This document shows positions 44,746 to 48,026 of a stretch of DNA of 48,026 nt, in pieces. The stretch's first letter is position 1; each line of letters opens with the position of its first letter. The stretch is taken from positions 562,400 to 610,425 of the forward strand of contig BFEA01000636.1 in assembly GCA_003427395.1 (NCBI GenBank), in the 5' to 3' direction. The translations under genes were made by a program, and so were the position numbers. This stretch comes from Chara braunii (taxonomy: Eukaryota > Streptophyta > Charophyceae > Charales > Characeae). The notes beneath the pieces are model-generated. The model made no database searches. It saw nothing but the letters and a program-made list of their open reading frames with translations, and was not told where the DNA came from.

Positions 44746-45717
44746 AATAGATTTAAAAGAAGAAAACAAATTCCACAGCCAAACGCAATTTTCCTACAGC
44801 AAGAAGAATCAAAGGCAGATAAGAAGAAACAGATTCTCATTTTTTTTTCTAATACTATCTTTGTTGTCTGTTCTATGTGATAACAACTACAGAAAGTGTA
44901 CAGGTACTGCAGCCACGGCCAGTGTGATCAAGACAACAACACACAGGTGAGTATGCACGGCAACCGCAGGACAGCCAAACAGGTGAGTAGGTCAGCCAAC
45001 ACAACCAACAACAATCGATCGTTGGCCTTCCTTCCTCTACAGTTGTACTATCTGCATAACCAATGCAACCAAACACAAGGGCCGGCACGTGACACTACAG
45101 CAAATCGTGAAGCCGTACCGTCTGCCAGCACACGAGTGCAAGATCAACACCTCACCCACAACAGTGTGCCATGCATGCCACGTGTCACCCCTGGAATTCC
45201 AACATAGCAGGTCTACAGAGTTTGCCACGTTAGTGTCAATGACCTGGAAGGTCTACAAGCGGGATGCAACGTCCGCAATGCATGGTTTGCAAACACATCC
45301 ACACTGGTATGCCACGCCAGATCAAAGTGTGCAGCGCTTCATCAACAGCCAATCGCAACACAGGAACTTGCCACGTCAGACCATGCCCTGCCAGTAGAGA
45401 ATACAACATCAGCATACCCATGTCATGCCACATAGGCAGCCCGCAACATCAGCGGTCCCAATATCCACACTTTCTCTCTCTTGACCAGCGCCACGTCAGC
45501 TTGTTGCCAACAAAGCTCTCGCCGGTATCCCAATCTCTTCAGTGTGTCCACGTCATCACCTTCAAGGGAGGCTGCACGCACATGCGGTACTCAATGTCTA
45601 GACATGCGGTATTACCGCGCGCGTTAATAAACATGTTTCCTTCCTGCACGTGTGGCACCTCTCACTTACCTCGGTGCCACGTCAGCACCTGACAGCAGAT
45701 CGCGATGAAGGAGGTAG
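44746..45717 (-). other. Family-A leader, second copy
   Basis: 45220-45717 aligns in reverse with the leader at 1353-1865 and shares its TGACGTGGCA-like motifs. 44746-45219 has no counterpart on the left side of the window because that copy is truncated. No gene seen. Confidence 0.65.
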
Positions 45718-45729
45718 GCTCTGATACCA
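45718..45729 (-). promoter_or_regulatory. Primer-binding site of family A
   Basis: Exact TGGTATCAGAGC on the minus strand, three bases from the LTR end. It fixes this copy's orientation as leftward. Confidence 0.9.
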
Positions 45730-45732
45730 AAT

Positions 45733-46873
45733 TGTAATGAACCCAGACTGGAAGATACTCGCCAGACGTCGAGGTACAAGTAGACTCAAATTTCCACAAT
45801 GTCTCCAGTAATAGTGAAATAATATCTGATACAATATCTTGTTACCATTAGACGAAGAGAGTTGAGGGGGAATAAACAGATGAGAGGGTGGAAGAGATAA
45901 TCAGTGACCACAAAGGAGTAGCCCAAACATCACCCACTCCTTTGGGCATCCCCTCACCTCCACATCATCAATCAATATACAGTAACAAGTCTGGCAAGTC
46001 CTGATCACACAGAAGTGCCACGTGGCACTGTCATCTCGTGGAGACAATGAAGACAAACAACACTGCACAATATCGACGTCAACCTCGTGTGAGTACCAAT
46101 TTCCCAATCATACACAGATCCCGATCTCCCTCCTTGTCGCAACCAGCCACCTCATGTAGACAGCGTGGCCAGTGTCACGTGAGCAGTAGAGACAGGTGGC
46201 ATGCACCACATCAGCAATAAAGACAGATGGCCTGCGCCACATCAGCAATGTTGACATGTAGCATATGCCACATCAGCAATGAAGACAGATGATCTGCATC
46301 ACATCAGCAGTGTAGACAGGTGGCATGCACCACCTCAACAAAGGCTGACGCTCAGCAAAGAAGGCGCCAGCATGCTGCCACATTCCCGCGTCGTCGTCCA
46401 CACTACCAGCGCACAGCCAGCGTCAAGCCAACGTCCAGCCAGCGTCGAGCCAGCGTCAGGCCAGCTACCAGCTAAGTCAAACCAGCGTCGAGGCAGCATC
46501 GCAAGACTAAATGTTGACCTCCTGGAGACCAAGCCTTATAAAGTGTTTGACAAGGCTGTCTGGCCTCAGGTCTCCCACCCACAGTCGTACAAATTGACTC
46601 ACAGTCGACGGCCTGGATTGTGTACAGTTGCAAACTTCCCTTTGTGTTGTCTGGGCACCTGCATACAAACAAGTGAGCCTCTGACCGGCGGTCTGGGCTG
46701 GGTACACTTTGACTTTGACTGTTGGGCATAAGGCAGTTGACTTCGGTCAACTGTCCCCCGCTCAAGCCCTAAATTCACTAAGGATCTTCTCTCCCTTGTG
46801 GCCTAGGTCTGAGTAGTGGCCTGGCAAGGCCCTTAGACATTCCACAAGGCATACTTCATGAGTTATTGCAACA
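45733..46873 (-). repeat. 5' LTR of family A
   Basis: 1141 bp, TGTTGCAATAAC to TTCATTACA on the minus strand. It carries the ~31-bp minisatellite (about 46160-46345) and the ~10-bp repeat (about 46400-46495) in reverse relative to 226-1352. Confidence 0.87.
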
Positions 46874-47339
46874 TTCACACACTGGGAAATATGACTCTCT
46901 CACACAGGGAAATATCACTTATCTCTGGAAATGAATGCGTGCCTCCATCCTTACGTGGTATATACCTCTTTTCTTCTTTCCTATGCCTCTCACCGTCTAT
47001 GCCGCTGCAGGAGGGCGGGAACTCCAGACACGTGGTCAGATAGATGCAAGAAGGCGAACTTCAGTAGGCCTTCTTCGCCAGAAGCTCGGCGAAATACAAT
47101 CTGTCGAACCAGAAGTTGAATGGCTGATGCATGGACAGTTCAATCTGCGTGCTGCAGAAGGTGAATTGGAAGATGGGAAGACAGCGGTTGCTGGAAACCA
47201 GAAAGATAGTCGAGGAACTCATCAAGGGTGAATGGCCCTTGACCATTATGTCACCGAGAACCTGGAAAAGATGGAACAAAGAAGGAAAGAAAGAGAAGGT
47301 GGAACCAAAATTGTCTGTAGAGAATGTCACGCAATAAGA
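46874..47339 (+). pseudogene. Unrecognised coding-like fragment, copy 2
   Basis: From about 46905 this plus-strand segment aligns with the minus strand of 44270-44745. After a GCTGCAG|GAGGG position (about 47011) it encodes LQTRGQIDARRRTSVGLLRQ and LMHGQFNLRAAEGELEDGK, followed by ENLEKMEQRRKEREGGTKIV in another frame. It lies immediately outside the family-A LTR and runs up to the hairpin array. Function unknown; see copy 1. Confidence 0.5.

Positions 47340-48026
<687 letters not shown>

Larger units (their letters stand above)
24604..46873 (-). mobile_element. Family-A Ty3/gypsy element split by nested insertions (reconstruction)
   Basis: All parts read leftwards in the right order. 5' LTR, PBS, leader, gag and the start of protease occupy 46873-41685. 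RT, RNase H, integrase, chromodomain-like tail and a partial 3' LTR occupy 28940-24604. The two halves complement each other, and the LTR fragments at the two ends are homologous. The 12.7 kb between them consists of other LTR-element pieces (families C and B). Removing those pieces and the LTR insert leaves roughly 8.5 kb, a normal size. Part of the protease-RT linker is not accounted for. The alternative is two independent family-A fragments. Confidence 0.55.

Overview
The window is a eukaryotic, almost certainly streptophyte (plant or green-alga lineage), repeat-rich intergenic region built from decayed, nested Ty3/gypsy LTR retrotransposons. The signs are Ty3-type gag-protease-RT-RNase H-integrase order, chromodomain-like integrase tails, 1.1-1.4 kb LTRs, and primer-binding sites matching the initiator-tRNA-Met site used by many plant elements (TGGTATCAGAGC, exact or with 1-4 changes). 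The style of these elements reminds me of the charophyte Chara braunii, but that is recollection, not proof. No intact host gene, rRNA, tRNA or CRISPR was found. Two assembly gaps (750 N at 10163-10912; 132 N at 32175-32306) are present.

Layout. 1-225: unassigned flank. 226-1865 (+): LTR, degenerate PBS and leader of family A. 1870-15966 (-): two copies of family G in tandem that share one LTR. Element G1 (1870-7897) has lost its integrase and part of its RNase H. Element G2 (6775-15966) is full length apart from the gap. 15977-24575 (-): element G3, a related family with both LTRs, the 5' one truncated. 24604-46873 (-): my reconstruction of one family-A element split by nested insertions. 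Its 5' LTR, PBS, leader, gag and start of protease lie at 46873-41685. Its RT, RNase H, integrase, chromodomain and interrupted 3' LTR lie at 28940-24604. Inside it sit a family-C solo LTR (29409-30771, +), a 5' fragment of family B (about 31217-35200, +) and a 5' fragment of family C (about 35200-41656, -). 46874-47339: inverted copy of a coding-like fragment also found at 44270-44745. 47340-48026: a tandem array of hairpin-forming, MITE-like units with (GA)n and (CT)n arms, running off the window end.

How the parts relate. Every pol gene is broken by stops, frameshifts, deletions or catalytic substitutions, so nothing here looks autonomously active. Many premature stops are CAG to TAG or TGG to TGA transitions, as expected from deamination of methylated cytosine in silenced transposons. 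Tandem duplications of about 70-300 bp recur in nearly every element. No intact novel biological system was found. The most unusual structures are the hairpin array at the right end, the inverted duplicate of an unrecognised coding-like fragment, the telomere-motif hairpin just downstream of a PBS, the shared-LTR tandem array whose two members lack the same protease segment, and the minisatellite-bearing LTRs and leaders of family A.
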